Shown here: in pieces, positions 9,357 to 17,446 of the stretch
How positions within the stretch are numbered: the first letter of the stretch is position 1
How the letters are laid out: each line of letters begins with the position of its first letter
DNA from: Haloplanus salinarum
GTDB lineage: Archaea; Halobacteriota; Halobacteria; Halobacteriales; Haloferacaceae
NCBI RefSeq assembly: GCF_024498175.1
Contig: NZ_CP101823.1
Span: forward strand, 2,858,987-2,922,986
DNA: 64,000 nucleotides
Direction: 5' to 3'
Made by a program: the position numbers and the translations under genes
The notes under the pieces: model-generated
Seen by the model: only the letters and a program-made list of their open reading frames with translations
Told to the model about the DNA's origin: nothing
The model's database searches: none

Positions 9357-9407
9357 ATGAGAATATTCGAACGAGTATGCGGGCGCGGAGCGGGGGGCAC
9401 GGCGTGA
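9357..9407 (+). CDS. Possible 16-codon leader ORF before the RHH gene
   Basis: ATG 9357 opens a 16-residue ORF starting MRIFERVCGRG, whose TGA (9405-9407) overlaps the GTG start of the RHH gene (9404) as GTGA. It lies just after the predicted transcription start. Its role would be translational coupling or attenuation. There is no homology evidence, only position and overlap. Confidence 0.35.
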   Translation: MRIFERVCGRGAGGTA

Positions 9408-9580
9408 GCAAGATCAGCGTCGAGATTCCGGACGAACTCCTCGCCGACCTCGACGAGCACGTCGGCGAGGACGGGAAGTTCGTGAACCGGAGCGACGCGA
9501 TCCGGGCGTCGATCCGGAAGAATCTGGACCTGCTCGACGAGATCGACGCCAGACACGGGCGTCTGGAGGCCGACGAATGA
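9404..9580 (+). CDS. Ribbon-helix-helix DNA-binding protein
   Basis: 58 residues. SKISVEIPDELLADLDEHV is the basic strand and helix A of an RHH (CopG/MetJ) fold, and NRSDAIRASIRKNLDLL is the second helix with the usual RSDAIR turn. It should dimerise and bind DNA. GTG 9404 is chosen because homologues begin at the SKISVE strand; an in-frame ATG at 9377 would add nine residues. The stop overlaps the ATG of the following transporter gene (ATGA at 9577-9580), so it may regulate or simply be co-expressed with it. Confidence 0.75.
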   Translation: MSKISVEIPDELLADLDEHVGEDGKFVNRSDAIRASIRKNLDLLDEIDARHGRLEADE

Positions 9581-10320
9581 GCGCCGGACGGGACGCGTGG
9601 CCGGTGGGCCGCGTCGCGATCCTCGCGCTGTTCGTGACGGCGCTGGTGACCGCACAGTTGACCGCCTCGAAGGTGCTGGCGATCCCGCTGCCGGTCGCGG
9701 TACCGCGGATCGGGGCGACGGTCTCCCTGCCCGGGGCGGCGCTGGCGTACGCGCTCACCTTCTTCGCCTCGGACTGCTACGCGGAGCTGTACGGCCGGCG
9801 GGCGGCACAGGTCATGGTGAACGTCGCCTTCGTGATGAACTTCGTGTTGCTGGCGCTGGTGTGGTCGACCATCATGGCGCCGGCGTCCCCGAACTCGCCC
9901 GTCGATCCCGCGTCGTTCGCGGCGGTGCTCGGCGCGAGCACGAACATCGTCGCGGGGAGCCTGCTCGCCTACATCGTCAGCCAGAACTGGGACGTCCTCG
10001 TCTTCCACCGCCTCCGGGAGGCGACCGAGGGCGACTTCCTCTGGCTCCGGAACATCGCCTCGACGGCGACGAGTCAGGCCATCGACACCGTCATCTTCGT
10101 CGGCGTGGCCTTCTACCTCCTGCCGCGGTACGCGGGGATCGGCGAGGCGACGCCGTGGTCACTGGTCGTCGGGCTGATGCTCGGCCAGTACCTCCTCAAA
10201 CTGCTCATCGCGCTGGTCGACACGCCGTTCGTGTACGCCGTGGTCGGCCTCGTCCGCTCGCGGGCCGACGCGGCTGCGAAGGCCGCGGCCGCCGCGACGG
10301 GCGAGCCCGAACGCGAGTGA
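9577..10320 (+). CDS. VUT-family (YhhQ-like) queuosine/archaeosine precursor transporter
   Basis: 247 residues with about six to seven hydrophobic helices. Typical signatures of the vitamin/7-cyano-7-deazaguanine uptake family are visible: LTASKVLAIPLP near the N-terminus, FFASDCYAELYGRR near residue 65, and FLWLRNIASTATSQAIDT near residue 150. In archaea the likely cargo is preQ0 or a related base for archaeosine in tRNA. It is translationally coupled to the RHH gene. The tail is Ala-rich and soluble. Confidence 0.82.
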   Translation: MSAGRDAWPVGRVAILALFVTALVTAQLTASKVLAIPLPVAVPRIGATVSLPGAALAYALTFFASDCYAELYGRRAAQVMVNVAFVMNFVLLALVWSTIMAPASPNSPVDPASFAAVLGASTNIVAGSLLAYIVSQNWDVLVFHRLREATEGDFLWLRNIASTATSQAIDTVIFVGVAFYLLPRYAGIGEATPWSLVVGLMLGQYLLKLLIALVDTPFVYAVVGLVRSRADAAAKAAAAATGEPERE

Positions 10321-10331
10321 CGCGGCGGGTC

Positions 10332-11099
10332 TCACACCCGCTCGGCGAAGGCAAAGCGCGGTTTGACCTCGTCGATCCGTACCTCGATGCGGTCGCCCAC
10401 CTCGGCGTCGGGGACGAAGACGGTGAACCCCTCGACGCTGGCGATGCCGTCGCCCTCGTCGCCCCGGTCGACGATCTCGACGACGAGTTCGTCGCCGGCG
10501 GCGATCGGCGCCGTGAGATACCCCTTGGCGACGAGATACACCTCGGAGGACGAGTCCCGGGAGGCGTCCGGGCGGATCGAGCGCACGTACTCGAAGGTGT
10601 CGTCCATGTCGGCACGGAGATCCGCGAGGTCCGGGCCGTCGAAGGCCTTTACGACCAGGTCGCCGCCCGGGGCGAGGACGTCCTCGGCGACGCCGAGGGC
10701 CTGCCGGGCGAGATGGATCGATCGGGCGTGGTCGACGGAGTACTCGCCGGTCATGTTCGGAGCCATGTCCGAGACGACGACGTCGGCGCCGGCGTCGCCG
10801 ACGGTCTCGCGGAGGCGGTCGACCGTCGCGTCCTCGGTCATGTCGCCCCGGAGCGTCTCGACGACGGCGTGATCGAGCGGGCGGATGCGCTGGCGGTCGA
10901 CGCCGACGACGGTCCCGGCGTCGCCGACCGCCTCGGCGGCAACCTGGAGCCACCCGCCGGGTGCGGCCCCGAGGTCGACGACGACGTCGCCCGGGGCGAG
11001 CAGGTCGGCCGCCTCGTCGAGCTGTTTGAGCTTGTAGGCCGACCGGGCGCGGTAGCCCTCCTGTTTCGAGCGGTTGTAGTACTCGTCGCGACCGGTCAT
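10332..11099 (-). CDS. rlmE: 23S rRNA 2'-O-ribose methyltransferase RlmE/FtsJ with TRAM domain
   Basis: 255 residues. The Rossmann methyltransferase core contains the SAM motif VVDLGAAPGGWLQV near residue 40, the catalytic Asp in VVSDMAPNMTGEY, and the catalytic Lys in LVVKAFDG. The C-terminal 60 residues (LTAPIAAGDELVVEIVDRG to VRIDEVKPRFAFAE) form a TRAM RNA-binding module, a haloarchaeal addition absent from bacterial RlmE. It methylates the uridine equivalent to U2552 in 23S rRNA. It is convergent with the transporter gene, 11 nt apart. Confidence 0.92.
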   Translation of the reverse strand: MTGRDEYYNRSKQEGYRARSAYKLKQLDEAADLLAPGDVVVDLGAAPGGWLQVAAEAVGDAGTVVGVDRQRIRPLDHAVVETLRGDMTEDATVDRLRETVGDAGADVVVSDMAPNMTGEYSVDHARSIHLARQALGVAEDVLAPGGDLVVKAFDGPDLADLRADMDDTFEYVRSIRPDASRDSSSEVYLVAKGYLTAPIAAGDELVVEIVDRGDEGDGIASVEGFTVFVPDAEVGDRIEVRIDEVKPRFAFAERV

Positions 11100-11207
11100 G
11101 GGCGACTCACCGGGAGGCGTGACCGCGAGCGAGCGGTCGCGGGATCGGCGTTCATACCCGGACCGAGGTGGTCGATCCGGAAATGCACGTCGGATGTCTG
11201 GCCGGCC

Positions 11208-11561
11208 TCAACACTCCTTCAGCAGGCGCTCGGCGAGCGGCGCCCCGTCGTACCGGACCGTCGAGCGGTCGGGGAGGTAGTCGATCACGCCAGCGGCGTC
11301 GAGTTTCGGCAGGTGGACGTGTCCGAGCGAGACGACGAGCCGATCCACCGGTGCCGGGTCACGCTCCGCGAGGGCCTCCGCGAGCGTCGCGACGGTCGTC
11401 ACCTCCGTCTCCCCGCCGGAGAGGACGCGGATCACCCGCCGCCGTCGCGCGTCGGCCAACACCTCGAAGACGGCATCCAGTCGCTCGGTGTCGGCTTCGT
11501 CGTGTCGATTCTCCCCCGGGTCGTCGTCGACCGTGCTGTCACACGTGTTCGATGTAGTCAT
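11208..11561 (-). CDS. Winged-helix protein of the haloarchaeal DUF7344 type
   Basis: 117 residues. After an acidic N-terminus, residues 25-117 form a wHTH typical of haloarchaeal regulators: DAVFEVLADARRRRVIRVL, then LVVSLGHVHLPKLDAAGVIDYLPDRSTVRYDG. The pattern HVHLPKLDAAGVIDYD is diagnostic of this family as I remember it. It is probably a DNA-binding regulator with unknown targets. It lies downstream of and on the same strand as the Bat-type HTH gene. Confidence 0.75.
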   Translation of the reverse strand: MTTSNTCDSTVDDDPGENRHDEADTERLDAVFEVLADARRRRVIRVLSGGETEVTTVATLAEALAERDPAPVDRLVVSLGHVHLPKLDAAGVIDYLPDRSTVRYDGAPLAERLLKEC

Positions 11562-11643
11562 CGGATCCCCCCCCAGAACGCAGCTACCGGTTCCGTGTGA
11601 GCACTCATGAAGCTATTGGATGAACGGACTGTCATGTGTGCTG

Positions 11644-12294
11644 TCACTCGTCCTCGGGCAACAGGGCGTTGGTGACGAAGGTCACGATGCCGCGGCGCAG
11701 TCGCTCGGTGACGGCCTGATCGGAGATACCGAGGTCGTCGGCCAGTTCGAGGGTCGTACAGCGTCGGGGGATGTCGTAGTAGCCGCGTTCGACCGCGAGT
11801 TCGAGCGTCCGTCGCTGTCTGGGTGTCAGCCCGTACCAGGCGCCGGTTCCCGCAGTGGGGTTGTAGACGCGCTCGATTTCGACGGGGGTGTCGAGGTCCT
11901 CGGCACCGGATCGGAAAGTCGAGAAATCGTCGTGGCTCGGGAACTCCGCCTCGAAGGTCCACGCCTCCGGCGTTCCCGTCCCGCGGCGGATGGAGCCGCC
12001 GTGTTCGGCGAGCAGTCCGAAGAAGGGGTCGACCTCGGGGTCCCACGAGACGAGACGGAGCGAGCAGTCCTCCGACACGTCCACGAGCTCGAACCGATAG
12101 CCCTCCGCGTCGGCGAACTGATCGCGGCCGTCGAGGCGGCCGTCGGCGAGGTCGGAAAGCGAGAAAACCGGCGCCGAGCCGTCTTCTACCCCGTTCACCC
12201 GTTCGAGTTCCGTCGGTCCCCCCGACCGCGTCGGGATCCGCCGACCGAGCTCGAACTGGTGAGTCGGTATTCGCAGTTCGACGATGACAGCTAT
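11644..12294 (-). CDS. Bat-type HTH regulator, start codon uncertain
   Basis: About 216 residues. The N-terminal half is a haloarchaeal sensor-like domain (AVIVELRIPTHQFELGR onward). The C-terminal half is the bacterio-opsin-activator HTH, from LTPRQRRTLELAVERGYYDIPR to LADDLGISDQAVTERLRRG. Homologues usually start with Met just before the VIVELR strand, but here that codon is ATA (12292-12294). No in-frame ATG, GTG or TTG lies close by, and the whole core lacks methionine. The next in-frame ATG is about 150 nt upstream, beyond the palindrome at 12337. An ATA start, a real N-terminal extension, or a mutation that damages the start are all possible. Confidence 0.6.
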   Translation of the reverse strand: MAVIVELRIPTHQFELGRRIPTRSGGPTELERVNGVEDGSAPVFSLSDLADGRLDGRDQFADAEGYRFELVDVSEDCSLRLVSWDPEVDPFFGLLAEHGGSIRRGTGTPEAWTFEAEFPSHDDFSTFRSGAEDLDTPVEIERVYNPTAGTGAWYGLTPRQRRTLELAVERGYYDIPRRCTTLELADDLGISDQAVTERLRRGIVTFVTNALLPEDE

Positions 12295-12326
12295 TGATCG
12301 TAGGGGAGTAGCCGACGGGGGATCAT
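12291..12326 (-). other. 11-codon upstream ORF ending on the regulator's presumed start
   Basis: On the minus strand an ATG at 12326 opens MIPRRLLPYDQ, and its TAG stop overlaps the ATA codon of the Bat-type gene (ATAG at 12291-12294). The arrangement mimics the 4-nt stop/start overlaps seen elsewhere in the window. Translation is unproven. Confidence 0.25.
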
Positions 12327-12336
12327 AGCAGGTATG

Positions 12337-12350
12337 CTTGGTTAACCAAG
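12337..12350. promoter_or_regulatory. 14-bp perfect palindrome, likely operator
   Basis: CTTGGTTAACCAAG is a perfect inverted repeat with no spacer, in the region between the Bat-type regulator and pcn. Its position, about 45 nt upstream of the regulator's presumed start and 110 nt upstream of pcn, suits a dimeric regulator acting on the minus-strand gene. Confidence 0.5.
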
Positions 12351-12426
12351 TTTCGTTCGGTGACGGGTCGATCGTGATAAACGTGGACGCCGCCGGTACG
12401 CGCGCTCGCCCGCGACGAACAGCGGG

Positions 12427-12436
12427 TATTTTTAAC
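12427..12436 (+). promoter_or_regulatory. TATA box of pcn
   Basis: tatttttaac lies with its centre about 28 nt upstream of the pcn ATG at 12460, the spacing expected for a leaderless haloarchaeal transcript. Confidence 0.7.
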
Positions 12437-12459
12437 GCCCGGGGCATACCACCGGATAC

Positions 12460-13203
12460 ATGTTCAAGGCCATCGTGAGCGCGTCGACGCTCCGGGATGC
12501 CCTCGACTCCGTGAGCGTGCTGGTCGACGAGTGTAAGGTTCGGCTCAACGAGGACGGCCTGTCGATCCGGGCGGTCGATCCGGCGAACGTGGGGATGGTG
12601 GACCTCTCGCTGGACGCCGCGGCGTTCGAGTCCTACGAGGCCGACGGCGGCGTCATCGGCGTCAACCTCGCCCGACTGGAGGACATCGCGGGCATGGGCA
12701 ACGCCGGCGACCTCGTCCACCTCGAACTCGACGAGGAGACCCGCAAACTCCACATCCGGATCGACGGCCTCTCCTACACGCTGGCGCTGATCGACCCGGA
12801 CTCGATCCGACAGGAGCCGGACATCCCCGACCTCGATCTACCCGCACAGATCGTGGTGGAGGGCAACCAACTCGACCGCGGCATCACGGCCGCCGATATG
12901 GTCTCCGATCACATCAACCTCCGCGTCGACGAGGCGGTGGAGACGTTCCACATCGAGGCCGAAGGCGACACCGACGACGTCGACTTCGAGATGGGTCCCG
13001 AGGACCTCATCCACCTGGAGGCGGGGCCGGCCGACTCGCTGTTCTCGCTCGACTACCTCAAGGACATGAACAAGGCCATCCCCGGCGACGCCGAGGTGAC
13101 GGTCGAACTGGGCGAGGAGTTCCCGGTGAAGCTCCACTACGAGTTCGCCGAAGGCCTGGGACAGGTGACGTTCATGCTCGCGCCGCGCATCCAGAGCGAA
13201 TAA
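12460..13203 (+). CDS. pcn: DNA polymerase sliding clamp PCNA
   Basis: 247 residues, the usual length for archaeal PCNA. It begins [24 protein letters not shown] and includes [21 protein letters not shown], the interdomain [16 protein letters not shown], and the C-terminal [20 protein letters not shown]. Three copies form the ring that holds DNA polymerase, FEN1, ligase and other PIP-box partners on DNA. The large subunit of the replicative PolD lies 31 kb away in the same window. The downstream neighbour tfb is now separated from pcn by an IS6-type insertion. Confidence 0.97.
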   Translation: MFKAIVSASTLRDALDSVSVLVDECKVRLNEDGLSIRAVDPANVGMVDLSLDAAAFESYEADGGVIGVNLARLEDIAGMGNAGDLVHLELDEETRKLHIRIDGLSYTLALIDPDSIRQEPDIPDLDLPAQIVVEGNQLDRGITAADMVSDHINLRVDEAVETFHIEAEGDTDDVDFEMGPEDLIHLEAGPADSLFSLDYLKDMNKAIPGDAEVTVELGEEFPVKLHYEFAEGLGQVTFMLAPRIQSE

Positions 13204-13260
13204 CCGTCGACCGCCCACCGCTCACCCGTCCCCGCGTCGACCCGTACCGCTCGCGATTTC

Positions 13261-13958
13261 GGTGCTGTTCAGATTAGCTGATTCCATGCGAAGGCGAACG
13301 ATCTGAGCCACTCGTTTGCAGTTTCTGCTTCGGCGTTGCTAAAACAGTTCGAGAAACTGGTAGTTCTGCGTTTTACTTCACGAAAGACACGTTCGACGCT
13401 GTTCCGATTTCCATGACGTTCGTATCTGAAATCGAGGCCGTGGCGACGGCAGGCGTCGTTCAGAGGTTTCGCACCGTCGACGAGAAACACCGCGTCGTCA
13501 ACGTCGTGTTTCTCGCGTAGTTCGCGGAAGAACGAATGAGCGATAACATTGTTTCTCGTCGGTTCAAGCCTTGTGTGTAGTAATTCGTTCGTCTCTGGAT
13601 CAACCGCAGCGTACAGCCAGTACTGCTCGTCATTGAGTCGGATCACGGTTTCGTCAACCGCAACGTGATCCGGGCTTCGATCTTCTTCGGGCTGTAGATC
13701 AGCCTTGTGAACCCAGTTGTGAACGGTGGATCGTGCCCGCTCAACACCAAATATTTCAAGAATAGAGACAGTATTCGAAAGTGATAGTCCAGCAAGATGG
13801 AGCTGAATACTGAGCTTCATCAACAGCCGCGGTGTTGCCTCTCGTTCCACAAAACCTAACTCGATTCGGTCGATACAACCGTTGAGGCGGGCGATTTCAG
13901 CCATGAACCAGCAGAAACTCGCACCGCCTCACCTTTCAATCCTTATCTGAACACTACC
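13261..13958 (-). mobile_element. Complete IS6-family insertion sequence, 698 bp
   Basis: The left terminus begins ggtgctgttcagatta and the right terminus, read inward, begins ggtagtgttcagataa. These imperfect terminal inverted repeats share TGTTCAGAT. An 8-bp direct repeat abuts both ends. It contains one transposase gene and nothing else. GC content is visibly below the flanks. It sits between pcn and tfb without breaking either gene. The intact repeats and duplication suggest a fairly recent insertion. Confidence 0.92.
13269..13904 (-). CDS. IS6-family transposase
   Basis: 211 residues, the length of compact haloarchaeal IS6-type transposases. An N-terminal HTH region (LAGLSLSNTVSILEIFGVERARSTVHNWV) precedes the DDE core: Asp84 in VAVDETVI, Asp143 in FLVDGAKP, and the Glu/Lys segment ERVFREVKRRT near 171-181. 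It catalyses replicative transposition by way of cointegrates. The frame is unbroken and the catalytic acids are in place, so it looks functional. Confidence 0.93.
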   Translation of the reverse strand: MAEIARLNGCIDRIELGFVEREATPRLLMKLSIQLHLAGLSLSNTVSILEIFGVERARSTVHNWVHKADLQPEEDRSPDHVAVDETVIRLNDEQYWLYAAVDPETNELLHTRLEPTRNNVIAHSFFRELREKHDVDDAVFLVDGAKPLNDACRRHGLDFRYERHGNRNSVERVFREVKRRTTSFSNCFSNAEAETANEWLRSFAFAWNQLI

Positions 13959-14072
13959 GCGATTTCTACCCCATCATTTATTATCGTCTGATTTTTCGCC
14001 GCCATCGAGAAGGTCTGCACGCTGTCACTATTTCCGTTGGAGTTATGTATCTCCGCGCATTTCAGCGGGATG

Positions 14073-14080
14073 TTTATATG
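14073..14080 (+). promoter_or_regulatory. TATA box upstream of tfb
   Basis: tttatatg inside tgtttatatgtc is the clearest TATA-like site between the IS and tfb. It predicts a start near 14100 and a 5' leader of roughly 55-60 nt before ATG 14160. The IS right end lies about 115 nt upstream, so the core promoter is intact. Confidence 0.5.
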
Positions 14081-14159
14081 TCTTCATCACTAACTGTGGG
14101 TTAAGAAGCGTCACGGCGACACGGTCCCCGCGTCGGTCGTCGGTGACGATCACCCCATC

Positions 14160-15134
14160 ATGACAGAAGCACGCGTCTGGACGACCGAGAGCACCGAGAT
14201 TCGAGAGCGAGAGGAGTCGACGGCCGAACACGCCTGCCCCGAGTGTGGCGGCGCGCTGGTGACCGACGAGGAGCACGGCGAGACGGCCTGCAGCGAGTGT
14301 GGGCTCATCGTCGAGGCCGACGAGGTCGACCGCGGCCCCGAGTGGCGAGCCTTCGACGCCCGGGAACGCGACGAGAAGTCCCGGGTCGGCTCGCCGACGA
14401 CGAAGATGATGCACGACAAGGGGCTGTCGACGACGATCGACTGGCAGGACAAGGACGCAAACGGGAAGACGCTGAGTTCGCGCCAGCGCGAGAAGATGCA
14501 GCGGCTCCGCACCTGGAACCGGCGGTTCCAGACGCAGGACCACCAGGAACGCAACCTGCGGCAGGCGCTCGGCGAGATCGACCGCATGGCCTCGGCGCTC
14601 GGCCTGCCCGAGAACGTCCGCGAGACCGCAAGCGTCATCTACCGACGTGCGCTGGAGGACGACCTCCTGCCGGGTCGATCGATCGAGGGCGTCGCCACCA
14701 GCGCGCTCTACGCCGCCGCGCGACAGGCGGGCGTTCCGCGAACCATCGACGAGATGGCCCGCGTCAGCCGGGTCGAGGAGACCGAGTTCAAACGCACCTA
14801 CCGGTACGTGGTGCGGGAACTCAACCTCGAAGTCGCTCCGGCCGACCCGGTGAGCTACGTCACCCGGTTCACGTCGGAACTCGATCTCTCGGACGAGGCC
14901 GACCGACTGGCACGGGGGATGCTCGACGCGGCCAAGGAGCGCGGCCTCCACAGCGGCAAGAACCCGGTCGGCCTCGCGGCCGCCGCCGTCTACGCCGCGC
15001 CGCTGCTCACCAACGAGGAGATCACCCAGCGGGAGGTGGGCGAGGTGGCCGACATCAGCGAGGTCACCATCCGCAACCGGTACCGGGAACTCCTCGAGGC
15101 CTACGAGGACGTCGACGGGGCGGTCGCGGCCTGA
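14160..15134 (+). CDS. tfb: Transcription initiation factor TFB
   Basis: 324 residues. The N-terminal zinc ribbon has Cys pairs in ACPECGG and CSECGL (residues 26-52). The B-reader/linker is VDRGPEWRAFDARERDEKSRVG, followed by two cyclin-like repeats (about 125-215 and 220-315), the second with the DNA-contacting ISEVTIRNRYREL. It binds the TBP-TATA complex at the BRE and recruits RNA polymerase. Haloarchaea encode several TFBs that serve different promoters, and which paralogue this is cannot be told from the sequence. Confidence 0.95.
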   Translation: MTEARVWTTESTEIREREESTAEHACPECGGALVTDEEHGETACSECGLIVEADEVDRGPEWRAFDARERDEKSRVGSPTTKMMHDKGLSTTIDWQDKDANGKTLSSRQREKMQRLRTWNRRFQTQDHQERNLRQALGEIDRMASALGLPENVRETASVIYRRALEDDLLPGRSIEGVATSALYAAARQAGVPRTIDEMARVSRVEETEFKRTYRYVVRELNLEVAPADPVSYVTRFTSELDLSDEADRLARGMLDAAKERGLHSGKNPVGLAAAAVYAAPLLTNEEITQREVGEVADISEVTIRNRYRELLEAYEDVDGAVAA

Positions 15135-15252
15135 GGCGGATCGGTACCGAGTCACCCCCCGGAGCGTGGATCGCCGGAGACGGCTCACGAGGCCGTCCGA
15201 ACCCCGTACCCCGGAATCCTTTTACGCGAAAGCACCTTATTCGGAGCCAATC

Positions 15253-15672
15253 ATGGGCATGGGCTCGGATATGTACCGACAGCAGATCCTCGATCACTAC
15301 AAGAACCCCCGCAACCACGGGGAACTCGAGGATCCGACGTTCACCCACGTCGGCGAGAACCCGTCGTGTGGCGACACGATCAGGATCGACGTGCGCCTCG
15401 ACGACGACGGGGAGACCATCGACTACGTGAGTTTCTCCGGCGACGGGTGTGCCATCAGTCAGGCGAGCGCGAGCATGCTCACCGAGCGCCTCCCGGGGAC
15501 GACCCTCGACGAACTCGCCGGGATGGACCGTGACGACGTGGTGGAGATGCTCGGCGTCGACATCAGCCCCATGCGGATCAAATGCGCCGTCCTCGCGGAG
15601 AAAGTGGTCCAGGACGGAGCGAAGATCCACGAGGGCGAACTCGACATCGACGAGACGACGACCGAGGAGTAG
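15253..15672 (+). CDS. sufU: SufU/IscU-type iron-sulfur cluster scaffold
   Basis: 139 residues. Conserved MYRQQILDHYKNPRN at the N-terminus. The three cluster or zinc cysteines lie in NPSCGDTIRID, GDGCAISQAS and MRIKCAVLAEKV, with the Asp of CGD typical of the family. It receives sulfur from the SufS cysteine desulfurase. No suf genes are adjacent. ATG 15253 is chosen, with MYRQQ seven residues in. A TATA-like ccttttacg lies about 35 nt upstream. Confidence 0.92.
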   Translation: MGMGSDMYRQQILDHYKNPRNHGELEDPTFTHVGENPSCGDTIRIDVRLDDDGETIDYVSFSGDGCAISQASASMLTERLPGTTLDELAGMDRDDVVEMLGVDISPMRIKCAVLAEKVVQDGAKIHEGELDIDETTTEE

Positions 15673-16308
15673 CTACTCGGCCCCCCGGTCGACCTCCCGA
15701 CCGATCCCTCGCGCCATCGCGATCAGAAACGCCAGTCCTCGCTTGACTTCCGGATCCCGGAGCGCCCGCACCAGACCGAGCGGCCCCACCTCGCGGTAGG
15801 CGGCGTCGGGGGAGCCCGCGTCACCGAGCGCCCGGAGCAGCGTTCGGGCGCCTCGTACCGTCCCCGGATCGGCCGCCTCGTCGGCCAGTTCGCCGAGCGA
15901 CCCGGCGGTGCCGGCGACCGAGGACACCATCTCGTCGTCCGCCGCTTCGGTCGCGAGAGCCACGACGTCCGCGAGTTCGACGAGGTGATCCAAGGTCCCG
16001 TCTCGCTGGAGGTCGGCCACCGTCTCGACCGCCTCGGCGAGTTCGTCCCCCCGGTCGCCGACCGAGGCGGCCAGGCGAGGCGTCCCGTCTTGGGCGAGCT
16101 CGTCGGCCGATTCACCGAGTGTGGACGCGTTCTCGGCCACCGAGGACACCATCTCGTCGTCCGCCGCCTCCACGCCGAGTGTGGCCACGTCGAGCAGTTC
16201 GTTCACCACGTCCAGACGGCGGACGAACGCCGCCACTGCCTCGGGGTCCTCCGCGATGGCGGCGGCGAGTTCGTCGTCGACGTCGGTGGTCTGCGCGTCG
16301 TCGACCAC
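15673..16308 (-). CDS. DUF1641 protein, partner of the adjacent flavoprotein
   Basis: 211 residues from GTG 16306-16308. The C-terminal GPLGLVRALRDPEVKRGLAFLIAMARGIG is the DUF1641 signature. The first part contains two copies of a helical unit sharing the identical dodecapeptide EAADDEMVSSVA (about residues 48-59 and 122-133), and the DNA of the two copies is identical over 29 nt. The gene begins 1 nt after the stop of the SQR-like gene, so it is almost certainly an operon partner. In other genomes DUF1641 proteins also sit beside sulfide:quinone oxidoreductase-like or formate dehydrogenase genes; the exact role is unknown. Confidence 0.85.
   Translation of the reverse strand: MVDDAQTTDVDDELAAAIAEDPEAVAAFVRRLDVVNELLDVATLGVEAADDEMVSSVAENASTLGESADELAQDGTPRLAASVGDRGDELAEAVETVADLQRDGTLDHLVELADVVALATEAADDEMVSSVAGTAGSLGELADEAADPGTVRGARTLLRALGDAGSPDAAYREVGPLGLVRALRDPEVKRGLAFLIAMARGIGREVDRGAE
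15917..16167. repeat. 29-bp direct repeat inside the DUF1641 gene
   Basis: The same 29 bases (beginning accgaggacaccatctcg) occur at 15917-15945 and 16139-16167. They encode the repeated EAADDEMVSSV segment. Exact DNA identity suggests recent internal duplication or gene conversion. Confidence 0.85.
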
Positions 16309-16309
16309 G

Positions 16310-17446
16310 TCAGATCAACCCCCGTGCGGTCAGCCAGTACGCCTCGTTGTACGCACCTTTCGCCCAGTGGACGAGCCGTGATTCCTCACGGAGGACGGGC
16401 ATGGAATCGTAATCGAAGGAGACGAACGTCGCCTCGTCCATCCCGGCCTCGAGGAAGCAGAGCACCTTGCCGTCGTAGGTGGCGGTCGGCGTGTGGCCGC
16501 GCACCGACGCGGCGAGGCGGTCGGCGACGGTCCCCGCCTGGTAGTGAGCGACGCTCCCGGCCATCGGCCGCTCGATGTCGGTCGTGTCGCCGATGGCGTA
16601 CACGTCCTCGGCGTGAACTGCCGCCAACGTCCGTGGGTCGGTCTCGACCCACCCGTCGTCGCCCAACCCCGCGTCGGCCACGAGGTCGACGCCCGCGTGC
16701 GGCGGAATGGAGACCAGAAGGTCGTAGTCGACCGTCCGCCCGTCTTCGGCGTGGAGCGTCCGGTCGTCGGTGTCGACGTGGTCGACCGCGAACTCGGTGT
16801 GACTCTCGACGCCGCGGGCCTCGAACCGATCGTCGGCCCAGTCGGCCACCGGCGGAAGCTTGTGGGTCCGTTCGGTGGGAGCGGTGTAACCCACCGTCGC
16901 GTCGACGCCGCGGTCACGGAGCCAGTCCTCGACCATCAGCGTGAACTCCACGGGCGCGGCCGGGCACATGTGCGGCATCCCCGCAACCGTGAGGACGACA
17001 CGACCACCGTCGAAGTCGGCGAGCGCGTCACGCAGTCGCTCGGCGCCGTCCGCACTGTAGAAATCGTGGGCACCCTCGGCGAGTCCGGGGATACGGTCGG
17101 GGACCAGCCGAGCCCCGGTGGCGACGGTCAGGTAGTCGTACTCGAGTGTGTCGCCGTCGTCGAACTGCAGGCGCTTGGCCGACGGGTCGACGTCGGTGAT
17201 CCGTCCCGTCCGGAGCCGGATTCGTCGGTCGAGCAGGTCGTCGAGTGGCCGCCGCGCCTCGGACGGATCGGCCCGACCGAAGGCCACGTAGAGCCAGACG
17301 GGCTTGTAGACGTGCGTCGCCGTCTCGTTGATCAGCGTCACCTCGACGTCACCGGCGTCGATCTCCGTGTCGAGTTTCGCCGCGAGTTTGTTGGCGAGTA
17401 CGGTCCCACCGGTGCCGCCACCGAGGACGGCGAGACGGGTCGTCAT
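16310..17446 (-). CDS. Sulfide:quinone oxidoreductase-like FAD-dependent oxidoreductase
   Basis: 378 residues. The N-terminal FAD dinucleotide-binding motif is RLAVLGGGTGGTVLANKLA, a second pyridine-nucleotide-like region lies near VVLTVAGMPHMCPAAPVEF, and the C-terminal FAD motif is VYAIGDTTDIERP. The single cysteine in HMCPAAPVE matches the position of a redox-active Cys in the SQR family. The second cysteine seen in classical SQRs is not obvious; Cys in KVLCFLEAG is nearer the end. Probably a membrane-peripheral oxidation of sulfide or a related thiol with electrons to quinone. It forms an operon with DUF1641. Confidence 0.8.
   Translation of the reverse strand: MTTRLAVLGGGTGGTVLANKLAAKLDTEIDAGDVEVTLINETATHVYKPVWLYVAFGRADPSEARRPLDDLLDRRIRLRTGRITDVDPSAKRLQFDDGDTLEYDYLTVATGARLVPDRIPGLAEGAHDFYSADGAERLRDALADFDGGRVVLTVAGMPHMCPAAPVEFTLMVEDWLRDRGVDATVGYTAPTERTHKLPPVADWADDRFEARGVESHTEFAVDHVDTDDRTLHAEDGRTVDYDLLVSIPPHAGVDLVADAGLGDDGWVETDPRTLAAVHAEDVYAIGDTTDIERPMAGSVAHYQAGTVADRLAASVRGHTPTATYDGKVLCFLEAGMDEATFVSFDYDSMPVLREESRLVHWAKGAYNEAYWLTARGLI

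Larger units (their letters stand above)
13253..13966. repeat. 8-bp target site duplication flanking the IS
   Basis: gcgatttc occurs at 13253-13260 and again at 13959-13966, directly abutting the two ends of the IS element. Eight-base duplications are the hallmark of IS6-family insertion. Confidence 0.9.
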
